DNA of 5,930 nucleotides from positions 1 to 5,930 of the forward strand of contig CALASV010000383.1 of the NCBI GenBank assembly GCA_937888895.1. The letters are read 5' to 3'. The notes under the pieces were generated by a model that saw only the letters and a program-made list of their open reading frames with translations, searched no databases and was not told the DNA's origin. This DNA is from an uncultured Clostridia bacterium (GTDB taxonomy: Bacteria; Bacillota; Clostridia; Lachnospirales; Lachnospiraceae). Of the stretch, positions 1-5,825 are shown one piece after another; position 1 is the first letter of the stretch; every line of letters begins with the position of its first letter. A program made the position numbers and the translations under genes.

Positions 1-1037
1 TCATTTTTCGTTTTTAAATTCATCGAAGAAACTGCATATTCTTGTACTTTTGCTGGAACTGGAAACCCTGCTACCATCTGTGCTAAATCTTCTTTAATAT
101 CTGCAATATTGTGCTTTACATAATAAAAAATTTCATCATAAGGTCCTGAACTTGTCCAATAATTTCCTAAATTATTATTATGAAACGATGCTATTACTGA
201 GCGAGGATTATATAAACGAACACCATTTAATGTCTGATAACCATTATACCAAATTTCCAAATCCTCTCTACTAAATTTTACATTCTTTTCTTTTTCTAAA
301 TATCGTTCATATAATCCATCTACTTCTTCTTTTGTAAAACCAAAATATTTACTATATTTTTCTTCTGTTACGAGTGTATATTCTAAAAACATATTTAATT
401 CTGAACCACTCGAATATTTTGCAATTGGCAAAATGCCTGTCATATAAGCTAATCCTACATAAGGTTTATCCTTTAATAAATTTCTTAAAAACCTAATATG
501 TTCCTTTTTATCTTCTTCTTTCATAAAGCTTTGATGGAAAATATAATCCCATTCATCTAATACAAAAATAAACTGAATTTCAGGATTAGCAAGCCAAACT
601 CTTTGTAACATATCCCATATTGCTTCCCCTTCAAAAAAACTAATCTCTGGATATTCACACTTTAAATCTTCTATAAGTATATTTTCAATTCTTGTAATAT
701 ATTGTTCATAAGAAACACATCTTCTTGGTAACTCATTAAACATGATTTGAATTACTGGATAAGCATTATTATATTCCTTATATTCTAAATTATTAGAAAT
801 ATTCAAACATTCAAAAATATGAGAAGAATTACAGCCTTTTGAAAAAAAAGATGCAATCATATTCACCATTACTGTTTTCCCAAAACGTCTTGGTCTAGTA
901 ATACAAATATGATTATTCCCTTCTCTCACAAGAGGAAATAATTCTTCTAAAAGTTTTGTCTTATCTACAAAATAAGGTTTTAATGTTTCATTTCTATATA
1001 ATGTATATGCTGTAGAACTATTCAAATAAACTCCCAT
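1..1037 (-). CDS. AAA-ATPase-like / PD-(D/E)XK family protein, downstream copy (3' end cut by window edge)
   Basis: Reading the minus strand from ATG at 1037 gives 345 uninterrupted codons to base 3, so the C-terminal third, including any nuclease domain, lies outside the window. An AGGAG ribosome site (1045-1049) sits 7 bases before the ATG. Visible parts are the N-terminal MGVYLNSSTAYTLY segment, a P-loop-like RPRRFGKT (residues 48-55), a Walker B-like FIFVLDEWDYIF (156-167), LAYMTGILPIAKYS (196-209) and WYNGY (263-267). These are hallmarks of the AAA-ATPase-like (PF09820 type) family usually fused to a PD-(D/E)XK domain (PF08011 type). It is a paralogue of the gene starting at 2729, of identical length over the shared 345 codons but strongly diverged at residues 66-155. 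The 72-base gap from the upstream copy has no clear terminator, so co-transcription is plausible. The biological role of this family is not established. Confidence 0.88.
   Translation of the reverse strand, partial: MGVYLNSSTAYTLYRNETLKPYFVDKTKLLEELFPLVREGNNHICITRPRRFGKTVMVNMIASFFSKGCNSSHIFECLNISNNLEYKEYNNAYPVIQIMFNELPRRCVSYEQYITRIENILIEDLKCEYPEISFFEGEAIWDMLQRVWLANPEIQFIFVLDEWDYIFHQSFMKEEDKKEHIRFLRNLLKDKPYVGLAYMTGILPIAKYSSGSELNMFLEYTLVTEEKYSKYFGFTKEEVDGLYERYLEKEKNVKFSREDLEIWYNGYQTLNGVRLYNPRSVIASFHNNNLGNYWTSSGPYDEIFYYVKHNIADIKEDLAQMVAGFPVPAKVQEYAVSSMNLKTKN
843..1037 (-). repeat. Direct repeat, unit A (5' end of downstream paralogue)
   Basis: This block matches 2535-2729 at 192 of 195 positions with no gap. 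It encodes residues 1-65 including the P-loop. The three differences give two amino-acid changes (R15/K15, V58/A58) and one silent change. The near identity stops abruptly at 843, after which the proteins fall to about one third identity. Confidence 0.9.
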
Positions 1038-1109
1038 ACAAACTCTCCTCTCTTAGTTTTAATAATACAATCTCATTCTATAAAAAACATATACTATCAA
1101 AAATTTTCA

Positions 1110-2729
1110 CTACTTTTTCAACACTTCCACCTTACAATCATGCTTCTTCGTTTCTTTATCATACACAATTCCTACTGCCAAAATCCTCCCTGTATATTTT
1201 GGTTGTTCTCCTAGTTTTGGCATAAATTTTAATGCATACTGTTTTTCTTTTATCTGCTCGATTGCTTTTTCTGGTGTCTGATTTACTTTTAATTCTAAAA
1301 TAATACAGTCTGCATTCTTATCTAATTCTGGATAAAAAATAAAGTCTACATATCCTATCCCTGCTTTATCTTCTCTTTCTACTCGATAAAAATCTCTTGC
1401 AGAAAGGTAAATTAAACTAATCAGTATTGTTAAATCAGATTCTTTATTATAATTTAAGAGTGGAATTTCTGTGTTATGGGCAAATTCTAAAATACGAAGC
1501 ATTTCTTTCGTATCTCCTTCTAATGTTGCTTTCAACATTTTTTCAGATTCCTTTGCCAGTTCATAAATATATCCTAAAGAATCTTCTTTTCGTAACATTT
1601 CATTGAATTTATCCATCAATTCCTTGTTTGGAATTGATACATAACCTTTTTCATAGCTTAAAAATCCATACACAACCATAGCGGAAAAAATTTCATTTTT
1701 CGTTTTTAAATTCATCGAAGAAACTGCATATTCTTGTACTTTTGCTGAAACAGAAAATCCTGCTACCATCTGTGCTAAATCTTCTCTAATATCTGCAATA
1801 TTATGTTTTACGTAATAAAAAATTTCATCATAAGGTCCTGAACTTGTCCAATAATTTCCTAAGCGATTATTATTTAAAGAAGCTACTACAGAACGCGGAT
1901 TATATAGTCGTTCCCCTAAACAAGTATGATATCCATTATACCATAACTGTAATCCTTCTTTACTCACCGATTTATTTTGATTTATATCTTCATAACGTTT
2001 ATACAATTGTTGTACTTCCATTTCTGTAAATCCAAAACAATCACTAAACTTTTCCTCTGTTATCATCGTATATTCTAAAAACATATTTAATCCAGAACCT
2101 GTAGAATATTTAGCAATTGGTAAAATTCCTGTCATATATGCTAATAATACATAAGGCTTATCTTTTAATAAATTACTCAAAAAACAAATATGTTCCTTTT
2201 TATCTTCTTCCGTCATAAAATTTTGATGAAAAATATAGTCCCATTCATCTAAAACAAAAATAAACCGTTCTCTATTTCCAAATTCGTAAATATCCTTCAG
2301 AATATCCCATACAGCGTCTTCTGTATCTAATTGCAAATCAGGATATGCTTGTACCAAATCCCTAACTAATCTTTTTTTAATTCGTTTGATATACTGTTTA
2401 TAACTAATACATTCCTCTGGCATTTCACTAAACACTACATGAATTATATTATATTTATTAATATATGTTTTATAATCTTTAGACTTTGCAATTTCAAGAA
2501 TCTGAAACGTTTCTTCTGTATTTTCACTTTTTCCAAAAAAAGATGCAATCATATTCGCCATTACTGTTTTTCCAAAACGTCTTGGTCTAGTAATACAAAT
2601 ATGATTATTCCCTTCTCTCACAAGAGGAAATAATTCTTCTAAAAGTTTTGTCTTATCTACAAAATAAGGTTTTAATGTTTCATTTTTATATAATGTATAT
2701 GCTGTAGAACTATTCAAATAAACTCCCAT
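1110..2729 (-). CDS. AAA-ATPase-like protein with C-terminal PD-(D/E)XK nuclease-like domain (complete copy)
   Basis: This is a complete 539-residue protein, the usual size for the family. The start at 2729 is supported by AGGAGAGGAG (2736-2745) six bases upstream. The N-terminal ATPase-like domain has P-loop RPRRFGKT (residues 48-55, lacking the first glycine of a classical Walker A, which is normal for this family), Walker B-like FVLDEWDYIF (158-167), the AYMTGILPIAKYS segment (197-209) and YNPRSV near 280. The C-terminal domain has GYVDF (D462) followed by ELK (E479, K481) and a downstream QY, matching the D...ExK arrangement of PD-(D/E)XK nucleases. No signal peptide or membrane segment is visible, so it is probably cytoplasmic. 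Such genes are often multi-copy in Clostridia and Bacteroidetes; proposed roles (selfish or mobile element, defence, nucleic-acid processing) are unproven. The catalytic assignment is by motif only. Its TAG stop lies 72 bases before the next copy. Confidence 0.92.
   Translation of the reverse strand: MGVYLNSSTAYTLYKNETLKPYFVDKTKLLEELFPLVREGNNHICITRPRRFGKTVMANMIASFFGKSENTEETFQILEIAKSKDYKTYINKYNIIHVVFSEMPEECISYKQYIKRIKKRLVRDLVQAYPDLQLDTEDAVWDILKDIYEFGNRERFIFVLDEWDYIFHQNFMTEEDKKEHICFLSNLLKDKPYVLLAYMTGILPIAKYSTGSGLNMFLEYTMITEEKFSDCFGFTEMEVQQLYKRYEDINQNKSVSKEGLQLWYNGYHTCLGERLYNPRSVVASLNNNRLGNYWTSSGPYDEIFYYVKHNIADIREDLAQMVAGFSVSAKVQEYAVSSMNLKTKNEIFSAMVVYGFLSYEKGYVSIPNKELMDKFNEMLRKEDSLGYIYELAKESEKMLKATLEGDTKEMLRILEFAHNTEIPLLNYNKESDLTILISLIYLSARDFYRVEREDKAGIGYVDFIFYPELDKNADCIILELKVNQTPEKAIEQIKEKQYALKFMPKLGEQPKYTGRILAVGIVYDKETKKHDCKVEVLKK
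2535..2729 (-). repeat. Direct repeat, unit B (5' end of upstream paralogue)
   Basis: Partner of 843-1037 at an offset of 1692 bases. A second high-identity block, 1-170 against 1693-1862, shows only 8 differences by eye. The two paralogues therefore share near-identical DNA at both ends of the alignable region, with divergent DNA between. Direct repeats of this length can support deletion, amplification or gene conversion. Confidence 0.9.
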
Positions 2730-2771
2730 ACAAATCTCCTCTCCTAAAATACAATATTCTAATAACGCTCT

Positions 2772-2789
2772 CTGTTACCTAAGGAACAG
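2772..2789. promoter_or_regulatory. Short inverted repeat upstream of the complete paralogue (possible operator)
   Basis: CTGTTACCTAAGGAACAG forms CTGTT(a)CC-taa-GGAACAG, seven base pairs with one bulged A and a three-base loop. It lies 43 bases upstream of the minus-strand ATG at 2729 and 21 bases before the plus-strand -35 box. It could be a regulator site for either divergent unit. There is no T-tract, so it is not a terminator. The assignment rests only on symmetry and position. Confidence 0.25.
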
Positions 2790-2809
2790 TAATAACTATT
2801 GTTTTTCTA

Positions 2810-2838
2810 TTGCAAAAAACACCTTAATATGCTATGAT
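2810..2838 (+). promoter_or_regulatory. Sigma-A promoter for the chromate transporter pair
   Basis: A -35 box TTGCAA (2810-2815), a 17-base spacer and a -10 box TATGAT (2833-2838) fit the sigma-70/sigma-A consensus. TGC directly before the -10 box adds an extended -10 element (TGn). Transcription would start near 2845 and leave a leader of about 125 bases before the ATG at 2971. I found no comparably good minus-strand promoter for the paralogue pair in this region. A weaker alternative -10 (TATAGA, 2929-2934) lies nearer the gene but lacks a matching -35. Confidence 0.6.
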
Positions 2839-2858
2839 TTTATCAATCAGTAACCATA

Positions 2859-2899
2859 TATCATTGCTAAAACTCTTTTCTATTTTGGTTTTAGTGATA
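2859..2899 (+). promoter_or_regulatory. Hairpin in the 5' leader of the chromate transporter operon
   Basis: TATCA (2859-2863) and CTAAAAC (2867-2873) pair with GTTTTAG (2888-2894) and TGATA (2895-2899), giving 12 base pairs with a three-base bulge (TTG) and a 14-base loop. It lies inside the predicted leader between the promoter and the ribosome site. The stem is AT-rich and of modest strength. It matches no riboswitch class that I recognise. It may be a leader control element or a DNA operator, or chance in AT-rich sequence. Confidence 0.3.
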
Positions 2900-2970
2900 C
2901 ACAAACTTTCTATCATTATAGCATAAAGTATAGATTTTTTGAACATTTTTATTTTTATAGGGAGGGTGTT

Positions 2971-3516
2971 ATGAACATTTATCTTGAATTGTTTTTGACG
3001 TTCGCTAAAGTCGGAGTCATGACATTTGGTGGTGGGTATGCGATGCTACCTATTTTACAACGTGAAGTAGTGGACAACAAAAAGTGGGCGACCGAGGAAG
3101 AAATTATGGACTATTTTGCTATTGGTCAATGTACCCCGGGTATTATTGCTGTTAATACTGCTACTTTTATTGGACAAAAATATAAGGGAGTTCTTGGTGG
3201 TATTATTGCTACATTAGGTGTGGCATTTCCTTCTCTTATTATTATTTCTTTATTAGCTGGTATTATTGAAGCATTTTCCGAATTTGAACCAGTACAACAT
3301 GCGTTTGGTGGTGTCAGAATTTGTGTTTGTATTTTAATTATCAATGCTGTAAGCAAATTGTATAAAAAAGCCGTGGTAGACCGTTTAACACTATGTATCC
3401 TTTTATTAGTTACACTAGGCAGTTATTTTACACCATTAAGCCCTGCTATTTTTGTTGTAGTTGCTGCCGTAATTGGAATTTGTGTAAAGAAATTAGAAGG
3501 AGGTAAAAAGAAATGA
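2971..3516 (+). CDS. chrA: Short-chain chromate transporter subunit, first of pair
   Basis: A 181-residue hydrophobic protein of the CHR family (ChrA), in the short single-domain form that works as a pair, comparable to Bacillus subtilis YwrA/YwrB. Family marks are FAKVG followed by FGGGYAMLP (residues 19-27) and GQCTPGIIAVN (52-62) with FIGQKYKG after it. Several hydrophobic stretches follow (about 74-98, 110-125 and 138-172), consistent with an integral membrane protein. The start at 2971 is set by GGGAGGG (2960-2966) just upstream. The stop overlaps the next gene by four bases (ATGA), so the two halves are probably made together and assemble as a heteromer. CHR proteins export chromate, or in some cases move sulfate or other oxyanions; the substrate here cannot be read from sequence. 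No chrB- or LysR-type regulator is present in the window. Confidence 0.92.
   Translation: MNIYLELFLTFAKVGVMTFGGGYAMLPILQREVVDNKKWATEEEIMDYFAIGQCTPGIIAVNTATFIGQKYKGVLGGIIATLGVAFPSLIIISLLAGIIEAFSEFEPVQHAFGGVRICVCILIINAVSKLYKKAVVDRLTLCILLLVTLGSYFTPLSPAIFVVVAAVIGICVKKLEGGKKK
3495..3503 (+). promoter_or_regulatory. Ribosome binding site for the second chromate transporter gene
   Basis: AGAAGGAGG lies inside the 3' end of the first transporter gene, 9 bases before the ATG at 3513 and 12 before a second in-frame ATG at 3516. The spacing favours 3513, which also gives the ATGA stop-start overlap expected for translational coupling. Confidence 0.8.
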
Positions 3517-4109
3517 TGTTATATTTAAGATTATTTTATGAATTTTTTAAGACAGGTCTTTTTACTATCGGTGGTGGAATGGCAACGGTACCATTTCTTT
3601 ATAAAATGTCTACAGCAACCGGTTGGTTTAGCCATAACGATGTCGCTAATATGATTGCTGTAAGCGAATCTACTCCTGGTCCTATTGGTGTTAATATGGC
3701 AACTTACATAGGTTTTGTGACTGGTATGGAACAAAATGGTATTCTTGGTGCTATTTTAGGTAGTATTATTGCTACATTAGGTTTAATTACTCCATCTGTT
3801 ATTATTATTTTAATCATTGCTATTTTTTTGAAAAACTTTAAAGATAATCCTTATGTAAAAACTGCCTTCTATGGACTTCGACCAGCTTCTGCAGGTTTGA
3901 TTACAGCTGCAGGTCTTACTGTTGTTGTAGATAATTTATTCCGTGGTAAATTATCCGACGGTTTTAGTATCGGTATGATTAACTGGATTGGATTAGCTTT
4001 AGGTATTGTGCTTTGGATACTTACAAATAAGGTAGAAAAAACAAAGAAACTTCACCCAATTATTTTAATTGGACTTTCCGCTATTGTAGGACTTGTATTT
4101 TCTATGTAA
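3513..4109 (+). CDS. chrA: Short-chain chromate transporter subunit, second of pair
   Basis: A 198-residue membrane protein homologous to its upstream neighbour and carrying the second-half version of the CHR motifs: FFKTGLFTIGGGMATVP (residues 11-27) and SESTPGPIGVNMATYIG (51-67). Hydrophobic segments lie around 75-105, 120-140, 150-171 and 180-198. The protein ends within a hydrophobic stretch only a residue or two after the last segment. Single-domain CHR proteins occur as adjacent N-type and C-type genes and are inferred to form one transporter of antiparallel halves, which fits the order here. The gene starts with two consecutive ATG codons; the first overlaps the preceding stop. A strong hairpin follows the TAA immediately, ending the unit. 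Chromate or oxyanion export is the family assignment; the actual substrate is unproven. Confidence 0.92.
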   Translation: MMLYLRLFYEFFKTGLFTIGGGMATVPFLYKMSTATGWFSHNDVANMIAVSESTPGPIGVNMATYIGFVTGMEQNGILGAILGSIIATLGLITPSVIIILIIAIFLKNFKDNPYVKTAFYGLRPASAGLITAAGLTVVVDNLFRGKLSDGFSIGMINWIGLALGIVLWILTNKVEKTKKLHPIILIGLSAIVGLVFSM

Positions 4110-4112
4110 AAA

Positions 4113-4147
4113 CGAACTCGGGATATTTAAACAATATCCCGAGTTTG
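4113..4147. terminator. Bidirectional intrinsic terminator between convergent genes
   Basis: CGAACTCGGGATATT (4113-4127) pairs with AATATCCCGAGTTTG (4133-4147) around a five-base loop, giving 15 pairs including one G-U. On the minus strand the stem is followed by five T residues (4108-4112), so it is a good terminator for trmO. On the plus strand the tail is TGACTTAG, a poor T-tract, so termination of the transporter operon may be weaker. It lies 4 bases after the transporter stop and 6 bases after the trmO stop on the other strand. Confidence 0.85.
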
Positions 4148-4153
4148 ACTTAG

Positions 4154-4849
4154 TCATAACTGTAAAACATCACATACTATCAATACATTTTTTTCTACTC
4201 GAAACCAAATTTCCCACTGTGCAAATTTCATTTTATAAATTCTCTCTGCATCTGTTTGATATTGTGGTCTAGGGTCTTGGCTTAATAATTCTTTCAATCC
4301 TTCTCTTTTTTCTTCTGTAATCTTTGAAAGCAATTGTTTTGGAACTACAACCTCTAATGTTCCCTCTTTTGTATTCAATGCAAAACCATCTATCGCATCT
4401 GAATGACTATCTACATAAGCTAAATATGGTTTAATATCCAAAATAGGTGTTCCATTCATTAAATCTGCACCAGATACATACAACACAGGACCTAGCTTTT
4501 CCTCTATTTCCACATATTCTAACCTTACCGAACTAAGACCAATCGGATTTGGTCGAAACGGAGAACGTGTCGCAAATACACCAACTCTTTTATTTCCTCC
4601 AAGTCTAGGAGGTCTTACCGTTGGTGACCACGCTCCTTTTCTATCCGTTTCAGAAAAATGCCATAATAACCACAAATGAGAAAATTCCTCAATACCACGA
4701 ATCGCATCCACATTCCGAAACTTTGGCTCAAATACAATCCTTGAAACTAACGAATTTACTAATCCACTCTGCCTTGGAATACCAAATTTATCTAGAAAAT
4801 CGTTTTCTATATGTGCAATTACTTGCAATTCCATTGTTAAATTCATCAT
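4154..4849 (-). CDS. trmO: tRNA (adenine(37)-N6)-methyltransferase TrmO (TsaA/YaeB family)
   Basis: A 231-residue protein, close to E. coli TrmO in length. TrmO uses S-adenosylmethionine to methylate t6A37 of tRNA-Thr, giving m6t6A next to the anticodon. Diagnostic motifs are FGIPRQSGLV (residues 22-31), FSHLWLLWHF (56-65), FATRSPFRPNPIGLS (92-106), GADLMNGTPILDIKPY (127-142) and QDPRPQY (191-197); these cover the TsaA beta-barrel domain and the C-terminal domain. The start is ambiguous: ATG codons occur at 4849, 4846 and 4834, with only a weak AGAGA just upstream. The family usually begins close to MEL, which favours none decisively, but only the first two have a purine-rich stretch at a workable distance. 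It lies 6 bases downstream of the thioesterase gene and is probably translated from the same mRNA, ending at the shared terminator. Confidence 0.95.
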   Translation of the reverse strand: MMNLTMELQVIAHIENDFLDKFGIPRQSGLVNSLVSRIVFEPKFRNVDAIRGIEEFSHLWLLWHFSETDRKGAWSPTVRPPRLGGNKRVGVFATRSPFRPNPIGLSSVRLEYVEIEEKLGPVLYVSGADLMNGTPILDIKPYLAYVDSHSDAIDGFALNTKEGTLEVVVPKQLLSKITEEKREGLKELLSQDPRPQYQTDAERIYKMKFAQWEIWFRVEKNVLIVCDVLQL

Positions 4850-4855
4850 TTTTCT

Positions 4856-5329
4856 CTAAAAACCTTGCTGACTACGTTTCTTTCGATATTCAATTCTCTT
4901 TTTCGCAGCCTCCCATTCTAACTTTTGCAATTCATTTTCAAAAACAATTGCTGGCACTGGTGTTGGTTTATCATTTTCATCCATACCAACCATACTAAAA
5001 TAAGCACGATTAATTGGACGACGAAGCCCATCCTTTCCCTCTATATACGTATCTACTCTCACTTCCATAGAAGTACGTCCTGTATAAGTCACTCGACCTT
5101 CTAATACAACAACATCATTTAAATATGCTCCCGCTTTGAAACGAAGATTGTCAATGGCAACCGTTGTAACTGTTCCACCACAATGACGCATTGCAACAAT
5201 TCCAGCAATCTCATCAATCCACGAAAGAAGTTTTCCTCCAAACAAACGCCCAGAACCGTTAATATCCCCACTCATTACAATATGATACTGTTCTGTAAAA
5301 GATTCGGATACCTTTTTCTCTTTTACCAT
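4856..5329 (-). CDS. Acyl-CoA thioesterase, hotdog fold (YkhA/YciA type)
   Basis: A 157-residue cytoplasmic enzyme predicted to hydrolyse acyl-CoA to free acid and CoA. The hotdog motif runs GDINGSGRLFGGKLLSWIDE (residues 21-40); N24 and D39 align with the Asn and Asp expected at the active site of YciA-like enzymes, and LFGG is the CoA-side loop. TVTTVAIDNLRF (53-64) and RTSMEVRVD (85-93) are further hotdog strands. The tail (about 120-157) is charged and helical, with many Lys and Arg. The start at 5329 has AAAGGTGG (5339-5346, reverse strand) 9 bases upstream. The stop is 6 bases before the first trmO ATG, indicating a two-gene operon. Chain-length preference cannot be told from sequence; the B. 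subtilis relative is YkhA. Confidence 0.92.
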   Translation of the reverse strand: MVKEKKVSESFTEQYHIVMSGDINGSGRLFGGKLLSWIDEIAGIVAMRHCGGTVTTVAIDNLRFKAGAYLNDVVVLEGRVTYTGRTSMEVRVDTYIEGKDGLRRPINRAYFSMVGMDENDKPTPVPAIVFENELQKLEWEAAKKRIEYRKKRSQQGF

Positions 5330-5405
5330 AATTATTTTCCACCTTTCTACAGAATTACACTAGCTTTCGCTATCTAATTTATTTTCTTTCTAGGTAGACT
5401 TCTTT

Positions 5406-5765
5406 TTAATAGTAATATTTTCTCAACTGTTCATTTAAATGATATAATTGTCCCATTACTTCTTTTTGATATGCTGTTACAGCTTTTTCATCAGCACTTC
5501 TGGCATAAGTTTCCATTGGAATACCTTCCAACTGTAAATAATATTTTGCTGTACATGGATAAGCTGGACTTTCAGTAAAAGATGCCATACTAAGTATTGC
5601 AGAAAGATGTTCTGCTTCTTCTGGCTTTGTTTGATAATTGTTAAATAACCATGCAAGTAAATCTGGATGGAAATTTGCCATAATACCAGAATATCCATTT
5701 CCTCCTGCTTTCAAAGAAGTTAACAAAGTCTGTCCATTGGCATTATATAATTTACAACCACTTCC
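5406..5765 (-). other. Segment 3 of chimera: dihydrodipicolinate synthase / NanA family C-terminal part
   Basis: GSGCKLYNANGQTLL, then LKAGGNGYSGIMANFHPDLL and YPCTAKYYLQLEGIP match the last barrel strands and the C-terminal helical domain of the DapA/NanA superfamily (G-x-D-x-x-L near strand 7, GxxGxISxxxNxxP at strand 8, then the KxxLxxxGI helix). About 120 residues are present of a usual 290-300. The Schiff-base lysine and catalytic tyrosine lie in the missing N-terminal part. The exact family member (DapA, NanA or another aldolase) cannot be assigned. Confidence 0.72.
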
Positions 5766-5825
5766 TTTTAATAAAGCAATTCTCTCCAATCCCATACCAA
5801 AGGCAAATCCACTGTATTTTTCCGG
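5766..5825 (-). other. Segment 2 of chimera: phenylalanyl-tRNA synthetase alpha motif 3
   Basis: PEKYSGFAFGMGLERIALLK reproduces class II synthetase motif 3 of PheS, where an x-P-x-x-Y-x-GFAFGMGxERxAMLK string forms part of the ATP site. PEKY is shared with the preceding glycyl radical segment, so the joint lies in a microhomology. The PheS sequence stops after LLK; the expected YGIxDIR does not follow. Confidence 0.7.

Noticed and set aside
1038..1109. A separate promoter or terminator between the two paralogues.
   Set aside because: Only AT-rich text and the AGGAG site are visible; no -35/-10 pair with acceptable spacing and no stem-loop with a T-tract was found.
2571..2586. P-loop lacking the first glycine (RPRRFGKT), which might suggest a dead ATPase.
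   Set aside because: This form is typical of the AAA-ATPase-like family, and both copies carry it, so it is not a sign of decay.
1..2729. The tandem ATPase/nuclease-like genes as a new two-gene defence system or transposon.
   Set aside because: They are paralogues of one widespread family of unknown role. There are no terminal inverted repeats, target duplications, transposase or known defence partners in view.
2834..2926. A 30-codon plus-strand open frame in the transporter leader (ATG at 2834, TAA at 2924-2926), a possible leader peptide.
   Set aside because: Its ATG lies inside the predicted -10 box, there is no ribosome site before it, and an open stretch of this length is common in AT-rich DNA.
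3126..3356. Minus-strand open frame opposite the first chromate transporter gene.
   Set aside because: It is antisense to a well-supported gene, has no ribosome site and shows no recognisable family.
4621..4998. Plus-strand 125-codon open frame across the trmO and thioesterase genes.
   Set aside because: It lies opposite two clearly identified genes, spans their boundary and resembles no known protein; it is a shadow frame.
5361..5372. Small hairpin TAGCTTTCGCTA (GAAA loop on the minus strand) after the chimeric frame, a possible terminator.
   Set aside because: Only four base pairs and no following T-tract on the relevant strand.
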